Source: Alphaproteobacteria bacterium LSUCC0684 (GTDB lineage: Bacteria > Pseudomonadota > Alphaproteobacteria > Puniceispirillales > UBA1172). From it: 64,000 nt of DNA. The notes below the pieces were generated by a model. It saw only the letters and a list, made by a program, of their open reading frames with translations. It made no database searches and was not told the origin of the DNA. A program made the position numbers and the translations under genes. Shown in pieces: positions 8,047 through 18,304 of the stretch (positions within the stretch are counted from its first letter, which is position 1; the number at the start of each line of letters is the position of its first letter). The stretch spans positions 1,388,638-1,452,637 of the forward strand of contig CP166130.1 of assembly GCA_041228335.1 (NCBI GenBank), in the 5' to 3' direction.

Positions 8047-11000
8047 CTACTCCGCGGCAGATGGCGAGCTGGAAAACATCCGCCGCACGCCATGATACAT
8101 GACCTTGAAATCTCTGCCAATGGCGAGCGTGGACGGAACCACAAAAAGCACCAGCAGTGTCGTGATCCCCAGGCCGAAGACGATCGTTGTCGCCATCGGG
8201 ATCAGGAACTGCGCCTGCAGGGATTTTTCAAACATGAGGGTCGAAAGCCCGCAGATGGTGGTGATCGATGTCAGAAGAACAGGCCTCAGCCTGTCGGTCG
8301 TCCCGGAAATGATGGCCGCCATCCGGTCACCTTCCACCTCTTCCAGTCGCCGTTCGATCGTGGCAACGAGAATGATCGAGTTATTCACCACAATTCCGGC
8401 CAGCGCAATCAGCGCAAACATGGAAAGGATGGTCATGGTAAGCCCCATCAGGTAATGCCCCAGCACGGCGCCAATCAACGCAAAGGGGATCATGATCATC
8501 ACCGCCAGAGGAAGCACCCAGGATGAAAACACCCAGGCCAGGATGACATAGATGCAGACTAGCGCCATGATGCCGCCGGTCTGCATATCGGCAAAAGCTT
8601 CGGATTGTTCGCTGTCACGGCCATCAAACCGATAGCGGAGATTGTATTTCTCCGCCAGTTCCGGCAATCCGGCTTCCACCACTTTTGCCAGCGCTTCCGG
8701 CGTCGAGATGACGGTCGCATCCAGATCGCTTGTGACCGACACCTCACGGAAACCATCCTGACGGCGGACAACCGAAAAGCCGAGGCGGTTTTCAACCGTC
8801 GCGATATCGGCAAGACGGACAAAGCTCCCATCCGGTGCAATCAGGCGCAGCCCGCCGATATTATCGGTGAGTGTTTCATCTTCGGGAAGGGAGAGCCTGA
8901 CCGTAACTTCCTCATCACCCCGGGGGAAGCGGCGCACCACCGCGCCGTCCAGCGCCGACCTCAACTGCTGGCCCACCGATGAGACGCTGAACCCGAGAGA
9001 CTTGCCAAGCGGCGTCAGGCGAATGATACGTTCTTCTGCGCCATAGGAAAGATTTTCCGCCACCGAATTGGCCGTGGGTATGGTTTTGATAATCTCAACC
9101 AATTCAGTGGCCGCAGCCTTGAGAATTTCAAGATCATTCCCCATCAGCCGGATGTCTATATCCCGCCCGGGCGGGCCACCGGTCGGGGCCCGGACGGTCA
9201 GCCTGTCCAGCCCCGGCATGGGGTTTATTTCATCTCGCCAGGCATTCACGAAGTCCCGCATCCGCACCTGACGCTGATCGGCGGTTATCAGTTCCACCAC
9301 CACACCTGCCTGAATATCGGACGCGCCGGTATCGCCTTCCTGGTTATCGGCGTTGCGATTTGTTCCAAGTGATGCCACCGCCACGCGGATCAACCCGCCC
9401 TCGCCGCCGGTGACCTTCTTTTCTGCGACCTCGAGCGCCCGTTCCACCTCCCGCAGCATGACTTCGGTCTGACTCCGGGAAGACCCCGGCGCCATGACAA
9501 TATTGCCAAAGGCGACATCCGCCTCAGGTGACGTGAAGAAAACGAAATTGACCCTGCCACCGGCCATCATGCCGATGGAGAGGATCAGCAGACCAAAGGC
9601 CAGCGCGAGCGTCGAATATCGCCAGCGTACGGAAAGGGAAACAAGTTTGCGAAACGGCCCGTCCCTGAAAGCATTGAAGCCCGCGTCAAAGAACTGCCGG
9701 AAAGAGCTCTTGTTCCTTGATGCTCCACCGAAATGCGCAAGATGGGCTGGCAGAATGAAAAACACTTCGATCAGGCTGGCGATGAGCACCGCCACCACCA
9801 CCATCGGAATGGCCGAAATGATCTCACCTATAATGCCCTTGACGGTAAAGAGCGGCAGAAATGCCGCCACTGTTGTCAGCATCGCGCTCACCACCGGCGG
9901 ACCCATCCGGGTGGCGGCAAGCCCGGCGGCCTGATCAAGGGGAAGATTCCGCCGCTGGCTCAGATATTCCGAATGCTCGCCGATGACGATCGCATCATCA
10001 ACCACGATACCAAGCGCCATGATCAGCCCGAAGAGCGAGATCATGTTGATCGTCTGCCCCATGGCGAGCATGACACCGAATGTGGCCAGAAAGGCAACAG
10101 GTATCCCTGCCGCCACCCAGAAGGCCACCCGCGTCGACAGAAACAGAAACAGGACCAGCACCACCAGCACAAGCCCGCTCGCCCCGTTCTTCAGCAAGAG
10201 GGCAATCCGCTCCTGGATGAGATCGGCCTGAATATTATATTGCTCGATGATGAGACTTTCCGGGGCCTTGGTCCGATAGGCAGCAAGCCAGTCCTGAATG
10301 ACGTCATTTATTTCAAGGGAATCGTTTGTCTTGCCGCGCCTGAATTCCAGTTCAACCGCAGGCATCCCATTGCGGGTGATCTTGACATAGGGTTCATCAA
10401 ACGCATCGGTAATCGTGGCAATATCGCCGAGGAGGACACGGCTGCCATCAGGCCGGATCACCACTTCGACATCCTCGTATTCGGCGGCGGTGCGGCGCAG
10501 ACCAAGCGACCGGACACGCAACGCTCCATCGGCAAAACGTCCCGCCGGCACGTCAAGCGAGGTCCGGGAGATGGCATTGGCGACGTCATTGAACGGCATG
10601 CCCAGTTTCGCAAGTTCCGTCTCGCTCACCTCGATCCGGATGACTTCATCCGGAAGGCCGCTGATGATCACCTTGTCGACCCCAAGACGCTGAAGATCTT
10701 CCTTGATGGATTTGGCGATGCTGCGCAGGGCTTCGATGCTGAAAGGTCCGGAAAGTACAAGTTTGCTGATCGTATCGAAGAACTCCCCGCGGACAACTTT
10801 GGGCTGATCGGCTTCTTCGGGGAAATCAACCTGACCGACCGCTGTCTCGACATCAGCCAGCCCCTGTTTCATATCCGCGCCGAATTCAAATTCCACCTGG
10901 ACGGAAGCAAGGCCCTCGTAACTGTTTGAGATGACTTTTTTAACGTTGCTGATGGTGCGAAGTTCCGGCTCAAGCGGCTGGATGATATTGGCGTCAATAT

Positions 11001-11181
11001 CTTCTGCCGTGGCCCCGGACCAGCCGACATTGACCACGACCAGTTCGACTTCGAAACTGGGGAAGAACTGCCTGTTCAGGCGTTCAAGCGAGATGAGCCC
11101 CACCACCAGCATGAGTATCATCAGGAGGTTGGCCGCCGTCTTGTGGCGGATGAAGAATTGAAGAAAAGGCGAAGCGTTCAT
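8047..11181 (-). CDS. RND efflux permease (AcrB/MdtB-like)
   Basis: A 1044-residue inner-membrane proton-driven pump of the HAE/AcrB-AcrD-AcrF type. One N-terminal helix is followed by a periplasmic porter domain, helices 2-7, a second porter domain and helices 8-12. Recognisable pieces are the N-terminal HKTAANLLMILMLVVG helix, TINMISLFGLIMALGIVVDDAIV in TM4 with its paired Asp residues, and GIVVNNSIILV in the TM10 region. Family members export drugs, dyes, lipids or metals; specificity is not readable. The gene overlaps the membrane-fusion gene by four bases (ATGA). No outer-membrane channel gene is nearby, so a TolC-like partner must be encoded elsewhere. Confidence 0.93.
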   Translation of the reverse strand: MNASPFLQFFIRHKTAANLLMILMLVVGLISLERLNRQFFPSFEVELVVVNVGWSGATAEDIDANIIQPLEPELRTISNVKKVISNSYEGLASVQVEFEFGADMKQGLADVETAVGQVDFPEEADQPKVVRGEFFDTISKLVLSGPFSIEALRSIAKSIKEDLQRLGVDKVIISGLPDEVIRIEVSETELAKLGMPFNDVANAISRTSLDVPAGRFADGALRVRSLGLRRTAAEYEDVEVVIRPDGSRVLLGDIATITDAFDEPYVKITRNGMPAVELEFRRGKTNDSLEINDVIQDWLAAYRTKAPESLIIEQYNIQADLIQERIALLLKNGASGLVLVVLVLFLFLSTRVAFWVAAGIPVAFLATFGVMLAMGQTINMISLFGLIMALGIVVDDAIVIGEHSEYLSQRRNLPLDQAAGLAATRMGPPVVSAMLTTVAAFLPLFTVKGIIGEIISAIPMVVVAVLIASLIEVFFILPAHLAHFGGASRNKSSFRQFFDAGFNAFRDGPFRKLVSLSVRWRYSTLALAFGLLILSIGMMAGGRVNFVFFTSPEADVAFGNIVMAPGSSRSQTEVMLREVERALEVAEKKVTGGEGGLIRVAVASLGTNRNADNQEGDTGASDIQAGVVVELITADQRQVRMRDFVNAWRDEINPMPGLDRLTVRAPTGGPPGRDIDIRLMGNDLEILKAAATELVEIIKTIPTANSVAENLSYGAEERIIRLTPLGKSLGFSVSSVGQQLRSALDGAVVRRFPRGDEEVTVRLSLPEDETLTDNIGGLRLIAPDGSFVRLADIATVENRLGFSVVRRQDGFREVSVTSDLDATVISTPEALAKVVEAGLPELAEKYNLRYRFDGRDSEQSEAFADMQTGGIMALVCIYVILAWVFSSWVLPLAVMIMIPFALIGAVLGHYLMGLTMTILSMFALIALAGIVVNNSIILVATIERRLEEVEGDRMAAIISGTTDRLRPVLLTSITTICGLSTLMFEKSLQAQFLIPMATTIVFGLGITTLLVLFVVPSTLAIGRDFKVMYHGVRRMFSSSPSAAE

Positions 11182-12365
11182 GATCGATCCGCCTCAACCC
11201 GAACCCCTTCACCAAGGCCGGGAATGCGGGTGGTAACGATCTCATCGTTATTTTCAAGGCCATCGGAGACATAGATCTTCCCGTTGGTCTTGGCTTCGAT
11301 CACAACCTTCCTGGCCTGGGCGCGACCATCAATGATCACGAACACCGTATCATTGTCGAAAAGCGCCGCTTCTGGAATGATCGCTATATCTTCAAGCAGA
11401 ACCGAGGCAAACTCAACCTCGACAAATGCCCCGGCCGGGATCGGGGCATGCTGATCCTTGCCCGGCCCCGGCAGGACGGCATAGAATCTGCCGCCGCCTT
11501 CGCTCGCTGTCACGTTGCTTTCGGCGCGAACAATCCGGCCGTCCACGGTGCTGACGCTGCGGCCACCTGTTTTCCATGAAATGTCAACCTTCTGCCCCAG
11601 AATATCGTCATACGCAGCATAGACCGAAGCCGGCACAACAAACGAGACTTCAAGACTGGAAAGATCGGTGATCGTCCCGAGGCTTGTTGAAGTAGAGAGC
11701 ACGCGTCCCTCCCCGATTTCAATCTTCGAGAGGACCCCGGTGAATGGCGCCCGAAGCACCGTATCGCTGAGATTCTTTTCCGCCCGCCTCAAAGCTATCT
11801 GGAGCTGAAGAACACGAGAACGTGACTGGCTGAGCGCGTTTTTGGCCATGGAAAGCGCCAGCCTTGATTCTTCGAGCACGGATAAGCTTGCCACCGAAGC
11901 TGCCTTCATCTGGGTGATCCGCTCGAACTGGCGCTGCCTGAGATCAAGCTGAATTTCCAGTTCGGCCACATTGACCTCTTCGGCGGCCAGTTGCAATTCA
12001 ATCTCGTTTCTGGCCAGTTCAAGCAACTCATCATCGAGCCGGGCAAGCTCGTCGCCTTCGGCAACAAAAGCGCCGTTGCGCATCTGCTCGGAGACCTGGC
12101 TGACCTCACCGGCGATCGCAAAACTCAAGTTAGCCGTGCGCGTCGCACTCACGGATCCGAACGCCCTCAAGACAGGCCGCGCATCCTCGATCTTGACGAT
12201 ATGCGAGGTGACTTGACGAACAACTTCCTGTCTCGGCTGCGGGCTTACCTCAGGTTTTGTTGCAACCAGCACACGAAACCCGATTACACCAAGGCCGATG
12301 ATCGCCACAGCCATCAGCAACTTGGAAAAGACAGATAGAAATTGTCCAAGTCCAGATTTAAACAT
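11178..12365 (-). CDS. RND efflux periplasmic adaptor (HlyD/MFP family)
   Basis: Membrane-fusion protein that links the RND permease to an outer-membrane channel. The ATG at 12365 gives 395 residues with an N-terminal membrane anchor (about residues 13-33). A first beta strand, a lipoyl half with AGEVSQVSEQMRNGAFV, a coiled-coil hairpin of about 70 residues rich in Leu/Glu/Arg, a second lipoyl half (LRAPFTGVLSKIEIGEG) and beta-barrel domains follow. A TTG at 12425 is in frame, but the ATG gives a cleaner anchor. It is the first gene of the minus-strand run that continues through the permease, hisI, rlmE and guaBA. Confidence 0.9.
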   Translation of the reverse strand: MFKSGLGQFLSVFSKLLMAVAIIGLGVIGFRVLVATKPEVSPQPRQEVVRQVTSHIVKIEDARPVLRAFGSVSATRTANLSFAIAGEVSQVSEQMRNGAFVAEGDELARLDDELLELARNEIELQLAAEEVNVAELEIQLDLRQRQFERITQMKAASVASLSVLEESRLALSMAKNALSQSRSRVLQLQIALRRAEKNLSDTVLRAPFTGVLSKIEIGEGRVLSTSTSLGTITDLSSLEVSFVVPASVYAAYDDILGQKVDISWKTGGRSVSTVDGRIVRAESNVTASEGGGRFYAVLPGPGKDQHAPIPAGAFVEVEFASVLLEDIAIIPEAALFDNDTVFVIIDGRAQARKVVIEAKTNGKIYVSDGLENNDEIVTTRIPGLGEGVRVEADRS

Positions 12366-12610
12366 TGTTGATATTCCAGTATCGGTTTCAGCTACATCTG
12401 ACTGGCGCCTTAAGTGAAACCGCAAAAAAACAGGCCAGATCAGATTACATGTTCTACTAGCACAGGAAATAGACTGATGGAAATGTTCTTCAAGAAAAAT
12501 CCTCTATCTGCGACATGATAGACCAGTTTGCGCCCTTCGATTGTACGAATGTGGTGGCCAATCAGATATCAAAGGCCTATCCTCAGGATAATCGAAATTA
12601 AAGGAATTAC
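12366..12610. other. Divergent intergenic region, efflux adaptor / MATE
   Basis: About 245 bases between two divergent exporter genes. It contains a 13-bp dyad TATCCTCAGGATA at 12578-12590, just ahead of the MATE ribosome-binding site AAAGGA. No recognisable RNA element or convincing sigma-70 promoter pair was found. Confidence 0.4.
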
Positions 12611-13990
12611 ATGACGGCTCCCGCCTCCTGGCAGCATCACACCAAGGCTACCCTGTTTCTGTCCCTGCCATTGATCATCGGGCAGATTGCCATGATCGGC
12701 ATCTGGACGGTGGATATTCTCATGATGGGGTGGATCAGCACCGATGCGCTTGCCGCCGGCACCCAGGCAAACCGCCTTTATCAGCCGTTTTATTTCATTG
12801 CCCTCGGATTGACCATCGCTGTCAGCCCGCTTACCGCCCAGGCGCTGGGTGCTTTTCGTCGGCGCGAGGCCAGACGAGTGATGCGTCAGGGGATCTGGCT
12901 TGCCACCATCTATGGCGCCATCACCATGGTCCCCATGTGGTATGGTGAAAGCCTCTTGCTTTTCATGCAGCAGGAACCGGCTGTCGCCCGCGATGCCGGG
13001 CCATTTCTTCGCATGCTTGCTCCGGGGATGATCCCGACCTACATATATTTCGTCCTCAGGCATTATGTTTCGGCGCATAACCGGCCTATGCCGCCGGTCA
13101 TCATCAACCTGATCGGTGTCGGCATCAATCTGTTGCTCAATCAGGTGCTGGCCTATGGCTGGTTTGGCCTGCCCGCCCTCGGTATTGCCGGGATAGGGCT
13201 TGGCACGACCCTGACCTTCACCATCATGGCGGTGATGCTGTCGATTTATGTTGCCACGAGGAAACCTTTTCGCTTCACCCGTCCTTTTGCCCGCATGTTC
13301 AGGCTTGATACGACAATCATGAAAAGGCTGCTGCTGGTGGGCTTTCCCATTGGTATCACCCTTCTGGCTGAAACCGGGATGTTCATTTTTGCCGGGCTTT
13401 ATATCGGTATTTTCGGCACGCTCGCGGTTGCCGCCTCGGGCATTGCCAACCAGATCGCGGCTGTTGCCTTTATGGTGCCGCTGGCGATAAGCCAGGCTTC
13501 GACCATCCGTGTCGGGCATGCGGCCGGACGGCGGCATGTCGGCGATATCTTCAGGGCCGCCATCACGGCCCTGATGCTGACCATTGTGATCTGCCTTGCC
13601 CTCACCCTTCTTCTTGTTGCGGATCTGGAAATCTTCATTGCCGCCTTTCTCAATGCCGACGATCCGCAATATGATCAGGTGATGGCCATCGCCATTCCCA
13701 TGGTCCTGATTGTTGCCTTTTTCCAGCTGGTAGATGGCCTTCAGGCCGTGTTTACCGCCATTCTCCGCGGCATCAACGATACCCGCATCCCTGCCCTGGC
13801 CTCGACTTTTAGTTACTGGGGCGTCGGTGTTGCGAGCGGTATCGGCCTTGCCAGTGGCCTTGGCTGGGGACCGATCGGCATGTGGTGGGGATTGTTTCTC
13901 GGCCTTGCGATGGGCAGCCTGCTGCTGGGATGGCGATGTGTTGTGACCTGGAGGCGTATCCTTCAAGGGGGAAGAATTGTCCAGGTCTGA
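12611..13990 (+). CDS. MATE family efflux transporter
   Basis: A 459-residue integral membrane protein with about twelve hydrophobic helices in two halves, the pattern of NorM-type Na+ or H+ coupled multidrug and toxin exporters. Early landmarks are LPLIIGQIAMIGIWTVDILMM in TM1 and SPLTAQALGAFRRREA in the first cytoplasmic loop. In the second half, VGFPIGITLLAETGMF and QASTIRVGHAAGRR match the family. The start ATG at 12611 follows AAAGGAATTAC. It is followed 19 bases after its stop by glnE, so the two may be co-transcribed. The exported compound is unknown. Confidence 0.92.
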   Translation: MTAPASWQHHTKATLFLSLPLIIGQIAMIGIWTVDILMMGWISTDALAAGTQANRLYQPFYFIALGLTIAVSPLTAQALGAFRRREARRVMRQGIWLATIYGAITMVPMWYGESLLLFMQQEPAVARDAGPFLRMLAPGMIPTYIYFVLRHYVSAHNRPMPPVIINLIGVGINLLLNQVLAYGWFGLPALGIAGIGLGTTLTFTIMAVMLSIYVATRKPFRFTRPFARMFRLDTTIMKRLLLVGFPIGITLLAETGMFIFAGLYIGIFGTLAVAASGIANQIAAVAFMVPLAISQASTIRVGHAAGRRHVGDIFRAAITALMLTIVICLALTLLLVADLEIFIAAFLNADDPQYDQVMAIAIPMVLIVAFFQLVDGLQAVFTAILRGINDTRIPALASTFSYWGVGVASGIGLASGLGWGPIGMWWGLFLGLAMGSLLLGWRCVVTWRRILQGGRIVQV

Positions 13991-14009
13991 TCCCGTGGTA
14001 TGTTAAGAC

Positions 14010-16844
14010 ATGAGTGATTCACAGATCCCTATCTTCAAGGCCCCGCCCCGATGGCCGGGTGAACGCACCTCCGGCATGGAAACGCCGGAGCCCGAAGGTC
14101 CGGCAGATATCGTCGCGGCCATCACCTCAATCGCGCCCTATCTGCATCGGCTGCAGCAACGTTTTGGCGAAGACCTTGATCGCATTCTCACCGGCGATGG
14201 AGAAGCAATATTCACCGAGGCCGAAGCCGTCTTTCATGATCGGCTAGCAAAGACAGGCCAGGAAGATGAAGTGATGGCCGCGATACGCCGGTTTCGCGGA
14301 AGGGTGAATTATCTCGTTGCGATGTCGGATGTCTTTGAGATAACGCCGCTGGCAACCCAGATAACCTGGCTCAGCCGCTGCGCGAGCATTGCCGTGGAAG
14401 GCGTTGCAAGATGGCTTTGCGGCCAGGGGGCGGAAGGCGATGCGATCCATCACGGGTGGTTTATTCTCGGAATGGGGAAGCTTGGGGCAAATGAGCTGAA
14501 TTTCTCCTCCGATATTGATCTGATCATCATCACCCTTCCTGGCGCGGATGAAAACACCAACGCCGGATATGTGCGAAGGGCACGGCGCCTGACCTCGCTT
14601 CTCAGCACCCCTACCGCCGACGGGATCGGCTGGCGGGTTGATCTCAGGCTGCGGCCGGATCCGGGTGCAACGCCCATCGCCATCCCGCGTGATGCCGCCA
14701 TCAGCTATTACGAATCCCTGGCCCGAACCTGGGAGAGAGCTGCCTTTATCCGGTCCCGCCCCATCGCTGGTAACCTTAAGGCAGGTGAAGATTTTCTCAA
14801 ATCGATCCAGCCGTTTATCTGGCGGCGTCATCTTGACTATACCGTGCTTGAGGATATGCGCGTCATGCTGCGGCGTGACCCACGCGACGATCATCTTCTC
14901 GGCTTCAACATCAAGACAGGTATCGGCGGGATCAGGGGGATTGAATTCTTTGTCCATGTGCATCAGCTCATCGCCGGGGGGCGAGAGCCGGTCTTGCGCG
15001 AGAAGGAGACGACAAAAGCTCTCGGCAGGCTTGGTGACGGCAACTGGATCACCCCGGAAGAAGCTGCCCGGCTGAGCGATGCCTATTATATCTGGCGGCG
15101 GCTGGAACATCGCTTGCAGATGATCGGTGATGCTCAGACCCATCAGCTGCCCAAAAGCGACGAGTCCATGCGGGCAATAGCGGCGTTCTGCGGGCATGAG
15201 AACAGCGATGATTTTCGTGCAGCACTGATCTGCCTGAGCGATCAGGTCGCCGCTGATACGGCACCGTTGATCAGGGCAATCGGTCAAGATGATCAGGGTG
15301 AGCAGGACACTTTCCGTGACTGGCTTTATGGCAATACCGATACCCGCGAGGATGCGGCAGATCTTCTGGCCTCTCTTGGCTTTCATGATCCGGCAAGCCT
15401 GTTTGCGGTATGCGAAGGCTGGATGGCTGGCCGCGCCCCGGCAACACGGTCAGATCAGTCACGGGAAAAACTGCGCCGGATGCTGCCCAAGCTTATACGG
15501 CGATTTGCGGAAACCGACAATCCGGATCAGGCGTTCATCAGTTTTGCCCAGCTGGTGGATCAGCTTCCTGCCGGGCTGCAGCTGTTCTCCCTGCTTGAAA
15601 GCAACGACGGGCTTGCCACCACACTTGGCGCAATCGTGACCGGCGCGCCATCGCTCAGGGAACAACTGGTCCGTCACCCCATGGTCGTTGACCGGTTGAT
15701 GTATGAGGATTTCTGGGATGTCGATATAAACTGGGAAAACCGCAAATCCGAGTTGGACACAGCCCTCAAGGATGCGAGGGATTACGAAGATGTGCTCGAT
15801 ATCCTAAGGCGGATTCAACGTGACTGGTCGTTTCAGGTAGCGGTGCAACTGCTCCATGAAGTGCTCGATCCTGTCGCCGCTGGCAAGGCTTTTTCCATGA
15901 TCGCCAGCATCTCGATCCAGGCCATTCTGCCGATCGTTCACCGCGAGATGACCGAACGCTATGGCGGTATCGAAGGTGGCTCCATTTCGGTGCTGGCACT
16001 TGGCCGCCTCGGGGCCGAGGAAATGACTATGTTGTCTGATCTTGACCTGATCTGCATTTATGACTGCGCGGAAAATGCCAATTCCTCCGGCCCCAGATCC
16101 TTGAGTGCAAGCCAGTGGTTTACGCGCTTCGTGCAGCAGATGATCAACGCCCTCACCGCACCAACCGCTGAAGGCAGATGCTACAATGTCGATATGAGGC
16201 TTCGTCCAAGCGGCAATGCGGGGCCCGTGGCAGTTCATATCAGCAGTTTTCGGCAGTATCAGATGGAGGAAGCCTGGTTGTGGGAGCATTTCGCGCTGCT
16301 CAAGGCGCGGATTGTCGGGACAATCGGCGCTGTATCGCTGGCCCATGAAGTTGAGGCCGTTATCAGCGACGCGTTGCAGAAACCAAGGGATCCCGCCAAT
16401 ATGCGGGAAGAAGTGATCTCGATGCGCCAGCGGATTCGTAAAGCCATGTCAGCGCCATCCGCCCATGATCTTCGCCATCGTGACGGCGGGCTTCTTGATC
16501 TTGATTTTCTAACCCAGATGCTTCAACTCATGCCGAATTCAACAGATATTGTCCGCTGTCGTTCTGCCCGTCTTGCGGTGCCGGAACTGGCCCGGCAGAA
16601 ACTGCTGGATGAAGAACAGGCAGAATTTCTCAGCATGGCGGCAGAAAGGCTCACGGCGCTGCATCAATGGATACGCCTGATCCTGCCGGAAAGCCGCTCG
16701 AGACCTCAGGAGGAGAAATCTCTTCCCGAGACATTTCAACAACTCACCGGGCATTCGGATAGCGAAACCCTGGAAGTCGAAATCGAAAGACTTTGCGGCG
16801 GGATCAGCGCCATGCTCGAACTCTTCCTTCACCCAAAAACCTAG
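14010..16844 (+). CDS. glnE: Glutamine synthetase adenylyltransferase/deadenylase
   Basis: GlnE adenylylates glutamine synthetase to lower its activity when nitrogen is plentiful and removes AMP when nitrogen is scarce, under PII control. The 944-residue protein carries two nucleotidyltransferase domains. The N-terminal one has GMGKLGANELNFSSDIDLI at about 154-172 (metal Asp168 and Asp170). The C-terminal one has LGRLGAEEMTMLSDLDLI at about 663-680. Each is followed by a helical domain. Length matches the E. coli enzyme. The start ATG at 14010 lies just after the MATE gene with only a weak ribosome-binding site, hinting at coupled translation. No glnA or glnB is nearby. Confidence 0.95.
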   Translation: MSDSQIPIFKAPPRWPGERTSGMETPEPEGPADIVAAITSIAPYLHRLQQRFGEDLDRILTGDGEAIFTEAEAVFHDRLAKTGQEDEVMAAIRRFRGRVNYLVAMSDVFEITPLATQITWLSRCASIAVEGVARWLCGQGAEGDAIHHGWFILGMGKLGANELNFSSDIDLIIITLPGADENTNAGYVRRARRLTSLLSTPTADGIGWRVDLRLRPDPGATPIAIPRDAAISYYESLARTWERAAFIRSRPIAGNLKAGEDFLKSIQPFIWRRHLDYTVLEDMRVMLRRDPRDDHLLGFNIKTGIGGIRGIEFFVHVHQLIAGGREPVLREKETTKALGRLGDGNWITPEEAARLSDAYYIWRRLEHRLQMIGDAQTHQLPKSDESMRAIAAFCGHENSDDFRAALICLSDQVAADTAPLIRAIGQDDQGEQDTFRDWLYGNTDTREDAADLLASLGFHDPASLFAVCEGWMAGRAPATRSDQSREKLRRMLPKLIRRFAETDNPDQAFISFAQLVDQLPAGLQLFSLLESNDGLATTLGAIVTGAPSLREQLVRHPMVVDRLMYEDFWDVDINWENRKSELDTALKDARDYEDVLDILRRIQRDWSFQVAVQLLHEVLDPVAAGKAFSMIASISIQAILPIVHREMTERYGGIEGGSISVLALGRLGAEEMTMLSDLDLICIYDCAENANSSGPRSLSASQWFTRFVQQMINALTAPTAEGRCYNVDMRLRPSGNAGPVAVHISSFRQYQMEEAWLWEHFALLKARIVGTIGAVSLAHEVEAVISDALQKPRDPANMREEVISMRQRIRKAMSAPSAHDLRHRDGGLLDLDFLTQMLQLMPNSTDIVRCRSARLAVPELARQKLLDEEQAEFLSMAAERLTALHQWIRLILPESRSRPQEEKSLPETFQQLTGHSDSETLEVEIERLCGGISAMLELFLHPKT

Positions 16845-16987
16845 CCGGAAAACCCCTGCTGTCAGGAAATTTGCCAGCGTGGAATTTTCCGATTGCAAAT
16901 CCCCGGTCAAGGGAGTAGAGAGCGGGGAGATCGCAGGATAAATCTGCGCAAAATTTCAATACACACGGCAGAACAGGAGCTTGGAGA

Positions 16988-18241
16988 ATGCAGGCAGCGT
17001 TACTCTCCTCATGGACCTTGTTTTTTGGCATTTTCCTGTTCATGGCCGGAAATGGGTTGCAGGGGATTCTGCTTGGCACGCGGGCAGAACAGCTTGCCTT
17101 TGGCGACCTGACCACCGGCTTTGTGATGTCCGGGTATTTCTTCGGCTTTCTTCTCGGCTCCAAAATCGTACCAAGGATGGTAAGCCGGGTGGGCCATGTC
17201 CGGGTTTTCGGTGCACTGGCCGGGCTGGCCTCTTCATCCATTCTTGTCCATGCCCTGTTTGAACTGGCGTCGCTATGGATGTTGATGCGCATCATCACCG
17301 GCTTTGCCTATTCGGGCATGTATATTGTTGCCGAAAGCTGGATCAACGCCAAAGCCGACAACCGGACAAGAGGCAGTCTTCTTTCCATCTACATGATCGT
17401 GAGCATGATGGGGCTGATCATAGGCCAGCTGTTGCTTTCAGCCGGTGAGCCGGACGACGTGACCCTCTTTCTGATCGTATCCATTCTGGTTTCGATCGCC
17501 GTTATTCCTATTCTCATGACCGCCGCGAAAGTGCCGGAAATTTCCGAGCCTGAAAAGACATCACTCCTCCGGGCCTATCACGTCTCGCCGCTGGCGGTGA
17601 TCGGGATGGGGTTCAACGGCATGACCTCGGCGGTGCTGTTCGGCATGGGGGCGGTCTACGCCAACAAACTGCAGCTGAGCCTCAATGAAGTTGCAATATT
17701 CATGTCCTCGATCATGGTAGGGGCGCTTATTTTGCAATACCCCATCGGCAAACTGTCCGATATTTTTGACCGCCGGTCGGTGATTCTCGTGGTCCAGATT
17801 CTGGCCACCGCAACCGCCATGCTCGGCTTTGTGGCGGAAAGCCTCAGCTTTCCCCTCCTGCTGCTTGCCGGATTGATTTATGGCGGCGTGCATACGCCTC
17901 TCTATTCGCTCTACATCGCTCATGCCAATGACTATCTCACCCCGAAGCAGATCATTGCCATGTCGTCGATGCTGGTGATGATCAACGGTATCGGGGCTGT
18001 TTTCGGCGCACCAATCGTCGGGTATTGCATGAAAATTTTCGGGCCTTCGGCGTTCTTCCCAACCATGGCAATCATGCATTTTATCATGACCGTGATCGTG
18101 GTGATCCGGATGCAGGTCCGCGATTCCATGCCCGTCGAAGCCCAGGCACCTTTCGTTGCCATGCCTGAGCGCGCCACCGCCATCGCAACAAGCCTGCTGC
18201 CCGAGGCCGAATGGAAAAACACCGGCATTGCACCTGAATAA
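16988..18241 (+). CDS. MFS transporter (YcaD-like)
   Basis: A 417-residue polytopic membrane protein with about twelve helices. It has major-facilitator features: GYFFGFLLGSKIVPRMVSRVGH for TM2 and the conserved loop 2-3, RIITGFAYSGMYIVAESWIN in TM4-5, and PIGKLSDIFDRRSV in the loop between TM8 and TM9. The pattern resembles the YcaD branch, whose substrates are poorly defined. AGGAG lies eight bases before the ATG. It stands alone, with 143 bases after glnE and a convergent DUF1489 gene downstream. The short C-terminal tail is hydrophilic. Confidence 0.88.
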   Translation: MQAALLSSWTLFFGIFLFMAGNGLQGILLGTRAEQLAFGDLTTGFVMSGYFFGFLLGSKIVPRMVSRVGHVRVFGALAGLASSSILVHALFELASLWMLMRIITGFAYSGMYIVAESWINAKADNRTRGSLLSIYMIVSMMGLIIGQLLLSAGEPDDVTLFLIVSILVSIAVIPILMTAAKVPEISEPEKTSLLRAYHVSPLAVIGMGFNGMTSAVLFGMGAVYANKLQLSLNEVAIFMSSIMVGALILQYPIGKLSDIFDRRSVILVVQILATATAMLGFVAESLSFPLLLLAGLIYGGVHTPLYSLYIAHANDYLTPKQIIAMSSMLVMINGIGAVFGAPIVGYCMKIFGPSAFFPTMAIMHFIMTVIVVIRMQVRDSMPVEAQAPFVAMPERATAIATSLLPEAEWKNTGIAPE

Positions 18242-18304
18242 AAATGTATTTCCGGCGATTTCACCAGCTCCTATGCCCCGGGGCCGGATATCATTCAAGG
18301 CGGA

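Noticed and set aside
9733-10929. A roughly 400-codon plus-strand frame inside the RND permease
   Set aside because: It has His/Arg/Asp-rich composition without motifs, and lies wholly within a well-supported permease gene. Its length comes from codon bias.
12578-12590. TATCCTCAGGATA dyad ahead of the MATE gene as an operator
   Set aside because: Thirteen bases with six-base arms are common by chance, and no repeat or regulator gene supports it.
12569-13966. A 465-codon open frame on the minus strand, antisense to the MATE gene
   Set aside because: It is His/Asp/Gly/Gln-rich with no recognisable domain, and it mirrors the GC-rich third positions of the real MATE gene, whose product has twelve clear membrane helices. 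It is a shadow frame.
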